Below are positions 12,846 through 24,212 of a stretch of DNA of 55,000 nucleotides, in pieces. Position 1 is the stretch's first letter. Every line of letters begins with the position of its first letter. This stretch comes from Mesostigma viride. Its lineage: Eukaryota; Streptophyta; Mesostigmatophyceae; Mesostigmatales; Mesostigmataceae. The notes under the pieces were generated by a model that was not told the origin of the DNA, made no database searches, and worked only from the letters and a program-made list of their open reading frames with translations. Position numbers and translations under genes: made by a program. The stretch lies in assembly GCA_009746045.1 (NCBI GenBank), contig RPFO01000276.1:992775-1047774 (forward strand), in the 5' to 3' direction.

Positions 12846-13233
12846 ATTTCGTCTCGCTTGCTTATCAAATTTGACATCCCACGTCCTGTGCCCCGAAAAG
12901 TTTTAGTACAGATATCGGTTCGCCAGTAGCTTGTTTGACGCTTAAAATAGTCAACGCGCCGTAATGTCCTGAGGCCGCGCGGATTGGCGAGACGCCCCAC
13001 CTGCCCGCGAAACCCTGAACATGTTCAGCGTTTCAGACCCCGTTCAGGAAAACACGACACTCGATCTCCAACGTTTGGGGATTTTCTTTGTACTACGCGA
13101 TTGGCCATCTCGCTACGGTCCTGTACGTCGTCCGCTCCCGCGCTAGGGGGCGCGGGGGACGGCCCCACCTTCGGCCTACGGCCGCGGCCAAAGTTTTCGG
13201 GCGTCATAAATCGTAGTTACTAGTAGGGGACGT

Positions 13234-14202
13234 CGTGGAGATCCTTGCTCCTTACCTCGCCTTTGTGCTTCTGCTGACAGACACAAGAAATCGGGCCAAA
13301 CAATGCTGAATGCTCATTGTCCTGATTCGTCACGTGCGCCAATGCGCTATCTCATGATCAATCCCTGCGCCCTGCATTCGTGGGGTTTGATGGCCTCTGT
13401 GCAGGAAGTACCGCCAATGGACGTTTCTGCCATTCAGTCATCAGTGTCGCCACAAACCATTGGCCTGGCCACAATCTTGCATCAGGCTGAGTCAGCATTG
13501 ACCAGTACGGACGAGGTGGAAGGCAGTTACTATGGAAAGACCGGCAAATCAATTATCTGCCAGGAGAACCAACGTACTAAGTTATTCCGCGACCCGGTAG
13601 ATGCTGAGCCCTTACGTATAGTCTCCGTATCAACGGAACGCAAGGATTCTCTGTTGCTGCAATCTCCCGGGATTCGGAAAAAAAGTTCACAACCATTCGC
13701 GGTGGAAAGGCCCCTAAAACTTCGGATGACAAGACCGTCCGATTTTCCTGCCTAGTAAGAGCGAATGGGGATGAGTCCTGTTGCACGTGTGGATAATTAG
13801 CCACAACCGCGCGGAACGTGAGCAGGTGGGTTTGAGCAGGCCACGCACCCACCAAGGTGACGCCCATAAACATGGCAGCACCGAAGGCTACATAGCTGAA
13901 ATTATGCTCTCCCTTTGAGGATGAGGGTGTGGCTGTCATTCTTTATTGATAAAGAGGATTTCAGGAAATGACTATGCAAGATGTAACAGGAAGGATGGGT
14001 GTTCCCCTTCAGTGGTAGAACACTTCCGTGGTCAGCGTCCCGAGCGACAACTATGATCATGAATAGGGCACGCAGCTCGGGATGTCTCCAGGACATCTAC
14101 CATTTCGCTTCCCAAAAAGCGCGAGGTGATCTCTTCCAGGTCGCGGATGACCTCGGAAGTCGGTACGGCAGTTGTGGCAAGCAATGGCCCCAAGCTTTGC
14201 CT
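13234..14202 (+). other. Region upstream of the bZIP gene; possible 5' exon
   Basis: Single-copy sequence between the satellite and the bZIP coding start. One ORF (13,303-13,755, 150 codons) lies in the same frame number as the bZIP first exon, but it ends in a stop and resembles nothing I know. The bZIP frame is itself open back to an ATG at 13,999. This stretch probably holds the promoter and 5' UTR, or a small upstream exon. I cannot choose without transcripts. Confidence 0.35.
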
Positions 14203-17200
14203 ATGGCTCAGTTTAATAATGGGGCCGCTAGCTTTACTTCTGTTGATGATCGGCTTATAAATGTCGGGTTGCCGAGCCATGCGAAGACGTTGACTATAGG
14301 GCGCCATCGCAGGGCATCCAGCGACTCATTCAACGATGTTTTTGAGGCGATTGATCCCGTCCAAAACCTGCACATGAGCGATGCGCCCGGCCTGGTGGCC
14401 GCCGAGCTAGAAGAGCTCAACGACGAGCAGCTGCTGTCCATGTTTATGGACGTGGACAGCATGGATGCCCTTGTCCCAGATGCCATGGCTTTCTCGGCAG
14501 GCGGAATGCATGACAAGGGTGCGTCGCAGGCGAAGGTGAAGCAGGAGTCACAGGAGAACGATAGTGGGTTAGGGAGATCGGTAGCCAAAGACGACAACGG
14601 GAACGAGGAGTTTTTGGACCACCAATCCACGTCATCGGGCGAAGGTTATGGGGACGAAGATTCCGGGGATGAACTCTGCAGCAGCTCCTTTCCGGCCCAG
14701 GGTAGGGCGTTTGGCGGGAACCGGAAAGTGGTTGCCACTGACGCCACGGGTAAAGTCGTCTTGCACGCCAACAATAAAAACGACCCCTCGGCGCTCGACC
14801 CCAAGCGTGCCAAGCGGTAAGCCCCTTGATGTGCCGTACGTCCTGAGCATGCCTGATCCTGCCTGTGATGCCAATAGCTCGGGCGATGGATGTATGTATA
14901 TGGGAGGTAGCAGGTGCTGTTGTAGCAGGTACCAGGTGTGGTAATAAGTGGTAGGGTGATGGCCCCTAGCTGGTAAAAGTTGCGGATGGCGTCCCACCAG
15001 GCCAGAACGTTTACTCCTGCGACCTCTATGTTTGCATTTAAGCCACACCGCAACCTTGGAGCGATTCATTTTCCCAATAGCTCTTTCTAGGAAGTTGCTT
15101 TCCATCCCCATCTAACTCCTGGCTTGCCCCATCACCTTGTACATCTCTCTCCGGCAGCAATCCTCTCTACTCATCCCAAAAGTGGGGGCATTCAGGCGTG
15201 GGGATGCACCCAACACGTGGTGTGCATTCATGGGCTTGCCCCTGCCGGCAGGGAAGGGATGTATGGGTAGCCCTGTGGGTCCTCACAGCGCGGCACTCTG
15301 TATGTGTTCACATGCTTGTTGCACGGAGTGTGCATGGCCCCGCCAAGCACTGGCCGCTGGTGGTGTGCCTCTGCGTGCCCATGCCATCTCGGTGCTCGTG
15401 CCCATGCGGTCGGTGCGTGTGCCTGCAGCATCCTGGCCAACCGGCAGTCGGCGCAGCGGTCGCGCATGCGCAAGCTGCAGTACATATCGGAGCTTGAAAA
15501 GCGCGTCTCTATGCTGCAGGTGAGGGGGGGAAGCTTAAACAGGTCGATGCTGGAGGTGAGGGGAGGCAGCATAGTGGTGTCGATGCTGGAGGTGAGGGGA
15601 GGCAGCATAATGGTGTCGATGCTGCAGGTGAGAGGGGGCAGTAATAACTTGTTGTCGTGCATGGCATTGTGCAACTGCGGCCGAAGGTGTGGGCCACCGA
15701 CACAGTGGGCTCAAAGAGCGCAGGTTGGGCTGCTGCATGGGTGGCCCACTGGGGGTTTCACGGGTGAAGGCAGTGGCCAGATGGCTTGAAGGGCAGGTAG
15801 TGGGGTGGGATATGTGTCAAGGCAGGGAATCAGTGAGGTCTGCGGGCTGCCGGCAGGTACAGGGGGCTGGGGTGTGCATGGATGGCTCTTGGGTGTGTCA
15901 GTTTAAAATGGGGAAAGGGGAAGAGCTGGCCCGCACATGCTGCTCAGTGGCTGCCTGAGGTGACCATGCGCCCGCAGACAGGGGTCATGGCTGGACCGAG
16001 GGAAACCTGTTGTACTGTTGAGAACAAAGCGTGGTACAGCAGATGGGTTCCTGCGGCACACGAGCCTCACTGCCCCGCGGTGTGCTAGGGCCCGTGCCGG
16101 GTGGATGCATCTCCCCTTTGACGTGTTGCCTAACAACCCACTTGCAGCGACGGCAGCAAGAAGACGTGCTGGGGTGACAAAACAACTGTAGCCGCCGCAT
16201 GGACACATGTCCGCCCCGCACTATGGGCAGCATGGTGGTGATCCGGCACGTCCACGCATGGGATCTGGCGAGTTGGTCGGGACTTGTCCGGGGGGGTGGG
16301 GATGGGGGCATGGCAGGGGCATGTCTCATTTATGGCAATTTTGTGCGACAGCCCGTCCCTGCACCGGGTTCTCCCATGGGGGCGGCAGGCTTGGTTTGTG
16401 GTGGCTGGGCCCCATGCACCCTGCAGGCTTGGTGGCCCTACCTTGTCTCACGAACTCCATCTGGGGAGTTTTCCGTAAGGCTGCTTGCCCCGCCTTGCGT
16501 ACGAAGCCATATTTGCGTGGCAGTTCCTGACGCCCTACCCCCTGGGTGCCTTGCCACCGTCCCTATCCCTATCTGTTCCCCACAATCACCCATATGGCTG
16601 GTCGCTTCAGGGGGAGATTGGCGCGCTCACTCCCCAGATCACCTTCTTGGCCAAGAAGCGGTCGGGCGTGGACGCGGAGAACGCTGAGCTGCGGCGCCGC
16701 ATCGACGCGCTCGCGCAGGAGACGCGCGCCAAGGACGGTGAGCGACGCTGTTGCATGGGTGCCGATCACAGGGCGACGAACAAGACAGTGCGTAGGGTGG
16801 TGCTGGGCAGCTTGCTTGGATCTAGAGGACGGGGAGCGAGGAGGGTGCGAGAGGGGGAACTTGGACGTTGTGGACCTTGGGGTGGGACAGGCTTTTCTTG
16901 AGGGGCAAGCTTTTTTTTTTAATCATAGATGGCCCAAGGATGGTTGTTTTCTGGTGGATGAGGGGCTGCGGGGATGACTGCTTGGGGGGGGAAGGCAAAG
17001 TGGTGCGCTTCGCTGTCTGTCTGTCTTTCTTCTGGTTGCTCTGGAAGGCTGTGTGGTGGGCAGGTGCCGCCAGGGCCGTGTGGGACCATGCGCCGTGCTT
17101 GTGTGCAGGGTCGCGTGCTCCTGTGGAGAGTGTAATGACAGCATGGGCGGTGCTGGTGGGGCCCCACCTGCGCACGTGTATGTGTGCATGCATGTGGGAT

Positions 17201-18116
17201 TGCTGGCGCCGCCTTGCTTGTGCGGCGTGGGCGACATGGGAGCGCGCGTTGACCCTTGGAGCATGACGGAAGTGTGGGGGGGGCAGGGGTGGTGAAGCGC
17301 TTGCGGGGACTTGAGAAGAGCCATGGGGTGGCAGCCAACAGGTGTTTTGGTGCTCCAGCAGCTGCTGATCAGGCGTGTGCGCCGACTTCATGCTTGCCTC
17401 AGGCTTGCTGTTTCAATGTGCTCCGAACGTCGTGTACTATCATAGGTTGTTACATGAGGTGGCAGCGATTCTCCAGCTTTGGGCCTGACAACTTGTCTGA
17501 TTGCGTGTGGCATCTTGGCGGGCACGAGGGCCTTGCACGCTCCTTGCCGACATGTTCCCCTTCCCCCTATACTCCAAACAAGAGGCACTTGGCAGGTCAT
17601 CATGTTCACCCTTGCCACACTCCCTTGGACCTGAAAATAGTTTGCAACCCATTGCCGGCTGCGCGTAATGACCAGCCGGACAGCTTACCGTGTTCTGCTT
17701 GCTCATTCCCTGCCCATTTCACCACGCGACCATCACCTGCTCTGCGCACGCCAGCGGCCAACGACACCCTTCGCCAAGAGCTCACAGGCCTGTCCACGGG
17801 CAAGCCGGCCCCAACGCTGGAGTCGGTGTCAGCGGCAGTGCGCCTGGAGCCGTTGCCCGACGCGCTGCCGCTGCCGTCCCTGGGCAAGGGCGATACGCTC
17901 GACGCGGCGTCTGCCAGCATGGCTGTGCCGCTTGCATTCCCTCTGCCCGCAGAGCCCTCGGGGGGTGCCGAGCACCTACAAGGGCAGGGGGCCGGCCAGC
18001 CTGCACGTGGTGTGCGCCAGCAACAGCAGCAGCTGCTAGGGGTTGGTGCGCTAGGACAGCAGCGGCCGTTACAGCCGGGCCAACAGGCAGGGCAAGGGGG
18101 GCAGTTCCTGATGCAT

Positions 18117-18189
<73 letters not shown>

Positions 18190-18410
18190 CACAGGCACAC
18201 CGACTACAGGGGAAGATGGGGGCGTCGGTTGGGGCACCTTCGCTGCATATGCTGACCCCTTCGTCGGCAGCTTCATCGTCCCCTTTGTCCGCACCAAACC
18301 AGCCTGGTACACCCACCGGTGGCATGTGCTTCCCTCCTATGGACAAGCCACCGGTGGGCGTGACATCGCTGCTGTCGCCTGCCCCTCGCTGCGTGAACCT
18401 GAGCGCATGA
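14203..18410 (+). CDS. bZIP transcription factor, plant RF2a/VIP1-like (group I type)
   Basis: Predicted nuclear DNA-binding regulator. Exons: 14,203-14,816, 15,429-15,519, 16,611-16,737 and 17,755-18,410. All junctions are GT-AG and in phase, giving about 495 residues. Exon 1 holds an RHRRASSDS phosphosite-like motif, an acidic ELNDEQLLSMFMDVD block and DPKRAKR. Exon 2 gives the basic region (ILANRQSAQRSRMRKLQY), with N-x7-R rather than the lysine usual in plant group I. Exons 2-4 form a zipper with heptad residues L-L-L-V-L-L-K-L-L. The C-terminus is Ala/Pro/Gln-rich with a run of 23 glutamines. The order acidic block, DPKRAKR, basic region, zipper is that of RF2a/VIP1 proteins. The start is uncertain: ATG 14,203 is my choice, and ATG 13,999 would add 68 residues. 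The target genes cannot be read from the sequence. Confidence 0.85.
15511..15634 (+). repeat. 36-bp tandem repeat duplicating the bZIP exon 2 splice donor
   Basis: The end of exon 2 and its donor (ATGCTGCAG then GTGAGG) recur at exactly 36-bp steps: ATGCTG begins at 15,511, 15,547, 15,583 and 15,619, with potential donors at 15,520, 15,556, 15,592 and 15,628. The last copy restores the exact CAG/GTGAG context. The repeat is open in the coding frame, so use of a later donor would add 12, 24 or 36 residues inside the zipper. Confidence 0.85.
18120..18188 (+). repeat. (CAG)23 polyglutamine tract in bZIP exon 4
   Basis: Twenty-three uninterrupted CAG codons in frame encode a polyglutamine run in the C-terminal region. 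There are other glutamine clusters about 100 bp upstream. The pure repeat suggests length polymorphism. Glutamine-rich segments are common in activation domains, but a role here is inference. Confidence 0.95.
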
Positions 18411-19235
18411 CCCGCCACGCCGCCACGCACGTCGCGGTATAGTTTTGGGCCCCCTCTGGCGGGGTTCATCTCGTGGGGGCGCCCCGCCCATCTGGGTAGC
18501 CCCCACCCCTACACCCACGTGCAGCAAACGTTATCAAAAGGCCTCGCAAACCGCAGCGTTCCCGTGGTGCCCCCGCAAGCCTGCCCCCCACGACCCCTTT
18601 TTTTCTGTGGGGCGACGAAATAATTAATGGGGCCATGGACTTGGGGCCATGTCGCCTGTGCGTGGCATGGGTTAATGAAACCAGCGGCGGCCTCGCGGCA
18701 GCTGCAGGGAATATCTTGGTGCTCCTGTGTTATTGTATATCTCCTTATGTGGTTCTATCAGCAGACCAGAGAATGCTGGCTTTGTCTCTGGCCACCGGGT
18801 ACCTCCTGAACAGATCTGTAACGATGTACATATCCATCACTAGTTGTCAGATTTCATGCACAATGCAGGATCTGACATTGTGCACACCCGTGTCCAGGTT
18901 GCCGTCGTGGGATATATCGCTCCCAACTTGTATCCTTATTTTTTAATCGCGTTTTTGTTCTATTAAGTGATACGACTATTCCTTGGCGCATGGCGTTCCA
19001 ACGTCGTGGAAGGACTAGGGTAGTTGTCGGAGAGGAAAGACGCGAAGACCGCGGGGCGCCGCGTGGCTATCTGCGTGTAGGAAGACCTGCGTGGAGGGAG
19101 ACAGATGGTAACAAACAATAAAAGGTTCACAGAATACACCAAAAGCATAAAGAAAAAATACAAAGGGGTGAAAAGAAAAATTAAGAAATAAGAAGTAAAA
19201 AAATAAGAAATTTACAAATAGTACAGCCATTCACG
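18411..19235 (+). other. bZIP 3' flank and unassigned sequence
   Basis: A TGTAA pentamer, the usual chlorophyte poly(A) signal, lies at 18,817-18,821, about 400 bp after the bZIP stop. From 18,960 to 19,235 there is an A-rich plus strand with a basic 50-codon open stretch (near 18,967-19,120) that I cannot assign; it may be another decayed LINE C-terminus. Confidence 0.4.
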
Positions 19236-19340
19236 CCTTGAGTTGTAAGTAAGTAAGTACTTGCGTGTCATGCGCAAAGGCATGCCACGATCGAGTACTA
19301 TGCTTATCTCATTAGAAAAATAATTACACAAAAGTTTAAA
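19236..19340 (-). mobile_element. LINE 3' end with TACT-type tail
   Basis: About 100 bp shared with 45,812-45,910 and 46,640-46,750. Read on the minus strand it has an AATGAGAT block, then GGCATGCC with a CATGCGCATGACACGC-like palindrome, and ends in a (TACT)n tail (plus strand AAGTAAGTAAGTA). The copy at 46,640 lies just downstream of minus-strand LINE coding remains, which is why I read the family as a retrotransposon tail. Confidence 0.6.
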
Positions 19341-19492
19341 CAAATATCAAGGAGACAACCAGCGCAGGCCATGTATCGGGTTAAACAAATCGGTTTAAAC
19401 AAATATCGTCTGAACAAGTCTCGAGTGGACACGTGTGTAGTACTCCTACACACACAGATCTCGAATGATTTATCTAGTACCAAATCCGAAAA

Positions 19493-20220
19493 CGAGCCAC
19501 GAGCCACGAGGTAGCCATGGCTGACGGCGGAGCTCATAACTTTCACGTTTGAGCACCGAATTTAGCCGTGAATATCACAGTCGACACGTCTTTCTACGAC
19601 GCACATGCTGATATAATTTTCCGAAGCTATTAAGCAATATACGATGAGAAAACGCCTCTCGACGCAACGCAGCCTGGCGGCTGCGCTCGGCAATGAAAAT
19701 ACGCCTGCAGCCTCGGCTGCAGCTTCGCCCACCGGCCCAGACGGCAACGGTGACTCTAGTCGTGCACTGACCAGTGCTCGCCCAGCCTCCCGGGCTTGCC
19801 TCGCCATCTGCATCGCCTGAACCTAAGCGCAGTTGCTCTGCTGAGCCGCCCTGGGAAGAGACCTCCTTTGACGTCAACCGCCCGGGCTACTGGCAACGCA
19901 GCCCAGGATGGTTCATGGAAGACGTGTTTTACGGGTCACACGCCTCGCTTCTAGCCCTGTGCGTGTACCTCACGTCCCACAACGGCGGCCGCTGGCCTGG
20001 TGATGGCCAGCTTGTCGACCCCGCCGAGGCTCTCCCCATCATTCACCGCACGAGTCGCCCCAAGCTTCAACGCTTCGCCCTCTGAGTGTCGTTTACATTC
20101 CCACCCTTGCAGGAAGTAGCTTAGTTCTAATGTATTAAAAGCCATATGCCCCTTCTCTGGGATATGGGCTACATATTCTCCCAACGGAGTTATGTTACAA
20201 TTCAATTCAATTCAATTCAA
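19493..20220 (+). mobile_element. Internally deleted LINE copy (5' end and 3' end joined)
   Basis: The 5' end matches the element at 50,071: a CACGAGGTAGCCATGGCTG leader, then an ORF1 start reading STQRSLAAALGNEN (from about 19,644). The 3' end matches 51,960-52,073, with the CTCCCAACGGAG hairpin at 20,178-20,189 and an (ATTCA)n tail. Everything between is missing, so the copy is only about 730 bp long: a non-autonomous derivative. ORF1 is frameshifted around 19,770-19,800. Confidence 0.75.
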
Positions 20221-20221
20221 T

Positions 20222-20728
20222 GGCGGTGGAGGTGCTTTCGCAGTTCGTGAAGCGAGGCGTATGTTCTGTAAAACACGTCATGAATGAAGTCATCCGGGTT
20301 TCGTTTCCAATAGCCGAGGGAGTACTTACGTTGATGTCAAAGGCGGTCTCGCTCCAGCGAGGTTCTGCAGGGTGACTGCATTTGGGATCATGAGGCGCTG
20401 CCGGTGGCGAGGCCACTGGGCCTCGGAGCTGAGTAAACCGTATGCAGGCTTGATTAGTGGCACCGCTGCCTTTCGGGCCGGGAGGCGTAGCCTCACACAT
20501 AGCTTCAGGGCTCAGCGCTGCAGCCAGGCTGCGCTGCGTCGTGGTGCATTTGCTGGCCATTATCTTGCGTGATACTTAATCTCGGGCTTGTCACAATACT
20601 GCGTTACAGCTGTAACCGATTATATTATAGCAGATGGGCCTTGAAAAGACTCACCGGTTGCAAGTGATCTTCAACTGAGTTTGGCCGGGGCTCAGACGCA
20701 AAAGTTCTGAGCTCCGCCGTCAGCCATG
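20222..20728 (-). mobile_element. Inverted LINE ORF1 N-terminal fragment
   Basis: A minus-strand ORF (20,207-20,560) starts MASKCTTTQRSLAAAL, the same N-terminus as the ORF1 copies at 19,644 and 50,212, followed by the Pro-rich linker and an AEPRWSETAFDIN block. The leader homologous to 19,510-19,540 lies at about 20,705-20,728. It belongs to a related subfamily and abuts the tail of the plus-strand copy. The protein is cut off at the junction and is not functional. Confidence 0.7.
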
Positions 20729-22350
20729 TCCGCTCGAGTGATAATAATAGTAACAGTAATAATTTAGGGTCAGGAGTTCGTAGTTTGAGCGCCCATGGTT
20801 CCCGGGATCTCCCTCCCAACAGGGCCAAACACCTCTTACCCAGCTAGCACTCACTCAAATGAAAATGGTGCCAGGTGAAAGGAAAGGAGGGGGACGAAAG
20901 GAGAGAGGAGGAAAGAGCTATTACTTAATCAAGCAAGCATGATTAGGGGTAGCTGAAAGAGCCAACAAAGCCACCAGGCCCCGGTGGAGGAGTGGGTTGC
21001 GCACCATGGTCGCTGTGCACATGCCAGTCTGAGCCCGGCAGGCCCCTTAGAACAAAACAGAGACACTTGTTGTCTCACTTGGCAGATAATAGGCAGCATA
21101 AATAGCTAGCTAGATCCAGTATGTATGATAGACAGATAGCACTGGAGCGTGGATCTAATGCTCCGTGTCCCCCACTGGGAACTGTCACGCTCAAAAGTGA
21201 GCCATTTCATTATCAAGTGAGACAACTATGTTGACAAAATACTATTGGCACTTAACAGAGAGCCCAAGATAGTGATACATGGAAAAATAAAATACCACTG
21301 TGGCGATCGGGCACTCCACGCTGGAGGATACTAAATAAGAGAGAGAATTGTCATGACGCATCTTCGATTGGACATCATACACCGAGTAACCACTACAGCA
21401 TCCATGCAAGTATGCCTCCAGCAACCATAGGACTTGGTTAGCTCACAGGGAGTCACAGGTCATATCCTACATTTGCGCGGGGCCTAATGAGGCAGGTCTG
21501 TTTATTTGCCCCGGCAAGGGCCCACTGAAACGGTTGGGCGCGGAAATGCACTCGGCGGAGGTACTGTAGCTCATGCAAGTCCCATCATTTTCACAGACGA
21601 CCAGTTGCCACTGGTCCCCAGCTCCCCCGCACGCCCGAAGGGCAGCAACACGCTCACCTCACCAACCCCTTCAGCTGGACAAACTGCGGGTACAATCCTC
21701 CTTGTCATGCCTTGCACTCCAGCTGGACATGCCTTGCACTCCAGCTGGTCATGCAAGCCCGCGGCAAAACGCAACTGACGGCGCTACCTACCCGATCTTA
21801 TCTCTCATTACATCTTCTCAGTGTTAACCAGGTGAGTGCTCAACAGTTACCGACCAGCGACATTAAACTGAGTCCGTGCATGTGGCCAAGTGTGCCGCGT
21901 GCCCACCATAAACCAATAACCCACTGAATGATAGCCGTATTCATCATCACAATAATTACAGTAACGATAGAATGAAGCTCTATGGCCTTAAAGTTGCACA
22001 TGCATGAGCATCACGATACTGGTTCAAACTTAAGAAACTGACAATGACATGTCCCTTAGGCCACAAGCACACGATGTGTTTAAATTTTAACCCCGACAAA
22101 AGGCCCGTGCCTCGGATCATTCGTGACAGCGGGGGCACGCGAATAACAAAATTAATTTAATCACAGCTGCCGTCGGTTAATTACCACAAAACAATGCCCG
22201 TTACTACCTAAGCAACGCGGCAGCAGTGTCTCCCGGCCCATTAAGTTTCTTGCGAAAAGCGTAAAAGATATCACTCCTAAGTCTAACGCCCTACCAAAAC
22301 AAAAACGTCTGCAACCCCTGCGGCAACGTCCTGGAGTCCAGTCTGCCGCG
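20729..22350. other. Intergenic sequence, no gene recognised
   Basis: Unassigned, moderately A/T-rich DNA. It contains a short ATA/GTA microsatellite (20,735-20,765) and a 22-bp tandem pair built on CCTTGCACTCCAGCTGG (about 21,712-21,757). No ORF has recognisable motifs or a convincing splice structure. Confidence 0.5.
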
Positions 22351-22354
22351 AATA

Positions 22355-22545
22355 GCCCAATTGTTGTTGTTGTTGTTGTGTCCCACGCCGCACATGGGCA
22401 AAATTAGTGCCCAGGTAGTGTTGTTCAGTTGTCAAAATACACAAGCTCTGATGAACGGCTCATAAGGCCCTAATAACGTGTCTAACATGTATGGTCTTTA
22501 CATGTTGTTGTTGTTGTTGTTGTGTCCCACGCCGCACATGGGCAG
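22355..22545 (-). mobile_element. Two LINE-type 3' tails with (ACA)n
   Basis: Two copies, at about 22,363-22,402 and 22,503-22,545, of a (TTG)n run followed by TGTCCCACGCCGCACATGGG. On the minus strand each reads as a hairpin-forming CCCATGTGCGGCGTGGG, then ACAACAACA repeats. This is the usual design of a non-LTR 3' terminus. The copies are about 140 bp apart in the same orientation. No coding sequence is attached. Confidence 0.55.
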
Positions 22546-24212
22546 CAGAGAATCTATAGTGGCCGAGGGCCGGATATATTTAGTAGGGTCTTTACAGTAG
22601 GGTATATTTATTAGTATATTTATTAGTAGGGTCTTTACATGTAGGGATAGTTGTACATACTGCAATAGCGCGGGCTCGGAACACGCCGTACTGAAGCCAA
22701 CGAGAAACCGCATACGGAGCACTGATTCCGTACAGGAGCCGGAAAGCGCCCGGGAAAGTCCAAACGAAGATTTGCGCGCTTTTCCCGGCTGGCAGTTGCG
22801 CGAGCTACATAACTGTGTGACGTTCGAAACAACAACGATCTGGGACCAAGGCTCGAGCAAAGCCCTAATAATAAAAGCAGGCAAGAAATAAAGGAATGTT
22901 TCGGCGGGCAGGTGCGCCACGAATTGCGATAGCTCGTGGCGCATGCCCTCATTTTACCACCTGGCATTCGCGCCATTAGGATGTCGATTCTAACTCTGTC
23001 TTATTGTACTCGATTGCTCAATCCAGCCATGCTTAGGAAGCCACAGGCAAAGTTACACGCTCGGAACGGCGTTTTTTGATAAAGCGAGACATCAGTCCAA
23101 TCGAAGAATTGGGTACCCTCCGGGACCTGATGCTACCGGCTTGCAGTAAACCATGCTGACGGAGATAACAGTAGGATTTTGATAGGCACCCCGATGACGG
23201 GGCCGATTTGTCGCCAGGAGCCGACTAAGTGAACTAGTGGTGCTACACATTTCAAATTGCTGCGCTCGCAAATGCAGAGCCTCTCCGTCTCCTCGGCCGG
23301 GATGTCGTCGCCTGCTTTAGGTCTCCCACAGTTCCGTCGATGGGATCGTGGGTCTACCGGGGAATTCGGGATTGGCCGGATTTGCCCTCGCTGCTGCATC
23401 GCATTTGCCGCCTTTCGGAGGACGAGCTTCACTGGCGTACCTGTCGGCCATTATCTTCAATATAGTTCTATCTTCGCCCCTGGCGGAAGCCTCACTGTCG
23501 CCCCATGCATGCTACCGAGATTCCAGCAAGCAACCACGGTTTGCCAAGTGCCAGCGGAGCAAGGGTACGACCCAGCATGTGATAAACCCAGGTGTCACTT
23601 TCGGCATTGTAAAACCTCGTTCAAAACGCAGAATAGGCAGAACTCTCGATCATCCCGAACTAGGAACGAGGTTGGTGTATGTAGCGGAGCGGTAGCAACC
23701 ATCCTGTGGGCACCCTGGCAATGTCGCTGTATGGTGACATGCTGAACGGGTGGGTACAGTGCGCTCACTCTTTAAAGGGCACGATTCCATAGGTTGCACG
23801 GTTCCATATTTCATCATCCCCTCTGGTTCCCTGCGTTTCTGCCCTTTCCCCTATCTTATCATCCTACCTGCTATCGTATCCAGCCATATCATATCACCTC
23901 TGTCACGTTATACCTGATCATCTATCCTCCCCTTTCCCATCCACCCGCCTGCTGGCACCTGCGTTCGCTGACCTTGCCAGAGTAATCATTTTCGAGCTGG
24001 CATCCGGCATGCTGCGTGACATTGTAGTTTCCACTGCCCGCATAACTACCACACGGGCTGGCTAGTGGTTACAGGCTCAATGCAGGCTTACGCTGTGGCT
24101 CACATGGCATCTTGTGGCTCACATGACGTCTCGTGGCTTGCATGATGTCTTGTGGCTCACGTGATGTCTTGTGGCTGCTATACTCCCTCATGCCGCACCT
24201 TCCTGTTGGACC
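22546..24212. other. No gene recognised
   Basis: Contains GTAGGGTCTTTACA-type duplications (22,585-22,640) and ORFs of up to 162 codons (for example 23,257-23,745 +) with no motifs, odd composition and no recognisable family. The (TGTGGCTCACATGA)-like short repeats at 24,108-24,175 precede the candidate exon at 24,213. I see nothing firmer. Confidence 0.4.

Larger units (their letters stand above)
1..13233. repeat. Macrosatellite array, unit about 3.96 kb
   Basis: Head-to-tail repeat. The same landmark (AAACTGATTTCACTAGGC) begins at 1, 3956, 7912 and 12256, giving units of 3955, 3956 and 4344 bp and a partial fourth copy that stops near 13,233. Units 1 and 2 differ mainly in G/C homopolymer lengths and so are very young. 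Unit 3 is longer because of a 388-bp insertion at 9123-9510. Unit 4 is diverged: sequence after 12,597 is replaced by TTAG-rich DNA and a local duplication. Each unit contains, in order, an A/T-rich part, a GC-rich hairpin, two opposed LINE 3'-end fragments, a 1.3-kb G/T-rich minisatellite and about 700 bp of more complex sequence. No convincing gene is seen; short ORFs recur only because the DNA recurs. It could be subtelomeric, centromeric or a transposon-derived satellite; the sequence does not decide. Confidence 0.95.

Noticed and set aside
1-13233. Ribosomal DNA or its spacer
   Set aside because: No rRNA core sequence is seen in the unit; the size and composition alone do not support it.
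23257-23745. 162-codon ORF and overlapping 115-codon ORF
   Set aside because: The two overlapping frames are equally plausible, and there is no domain, no clear splice pattern and no repeat family. Chance ORFs cannot be excluded.
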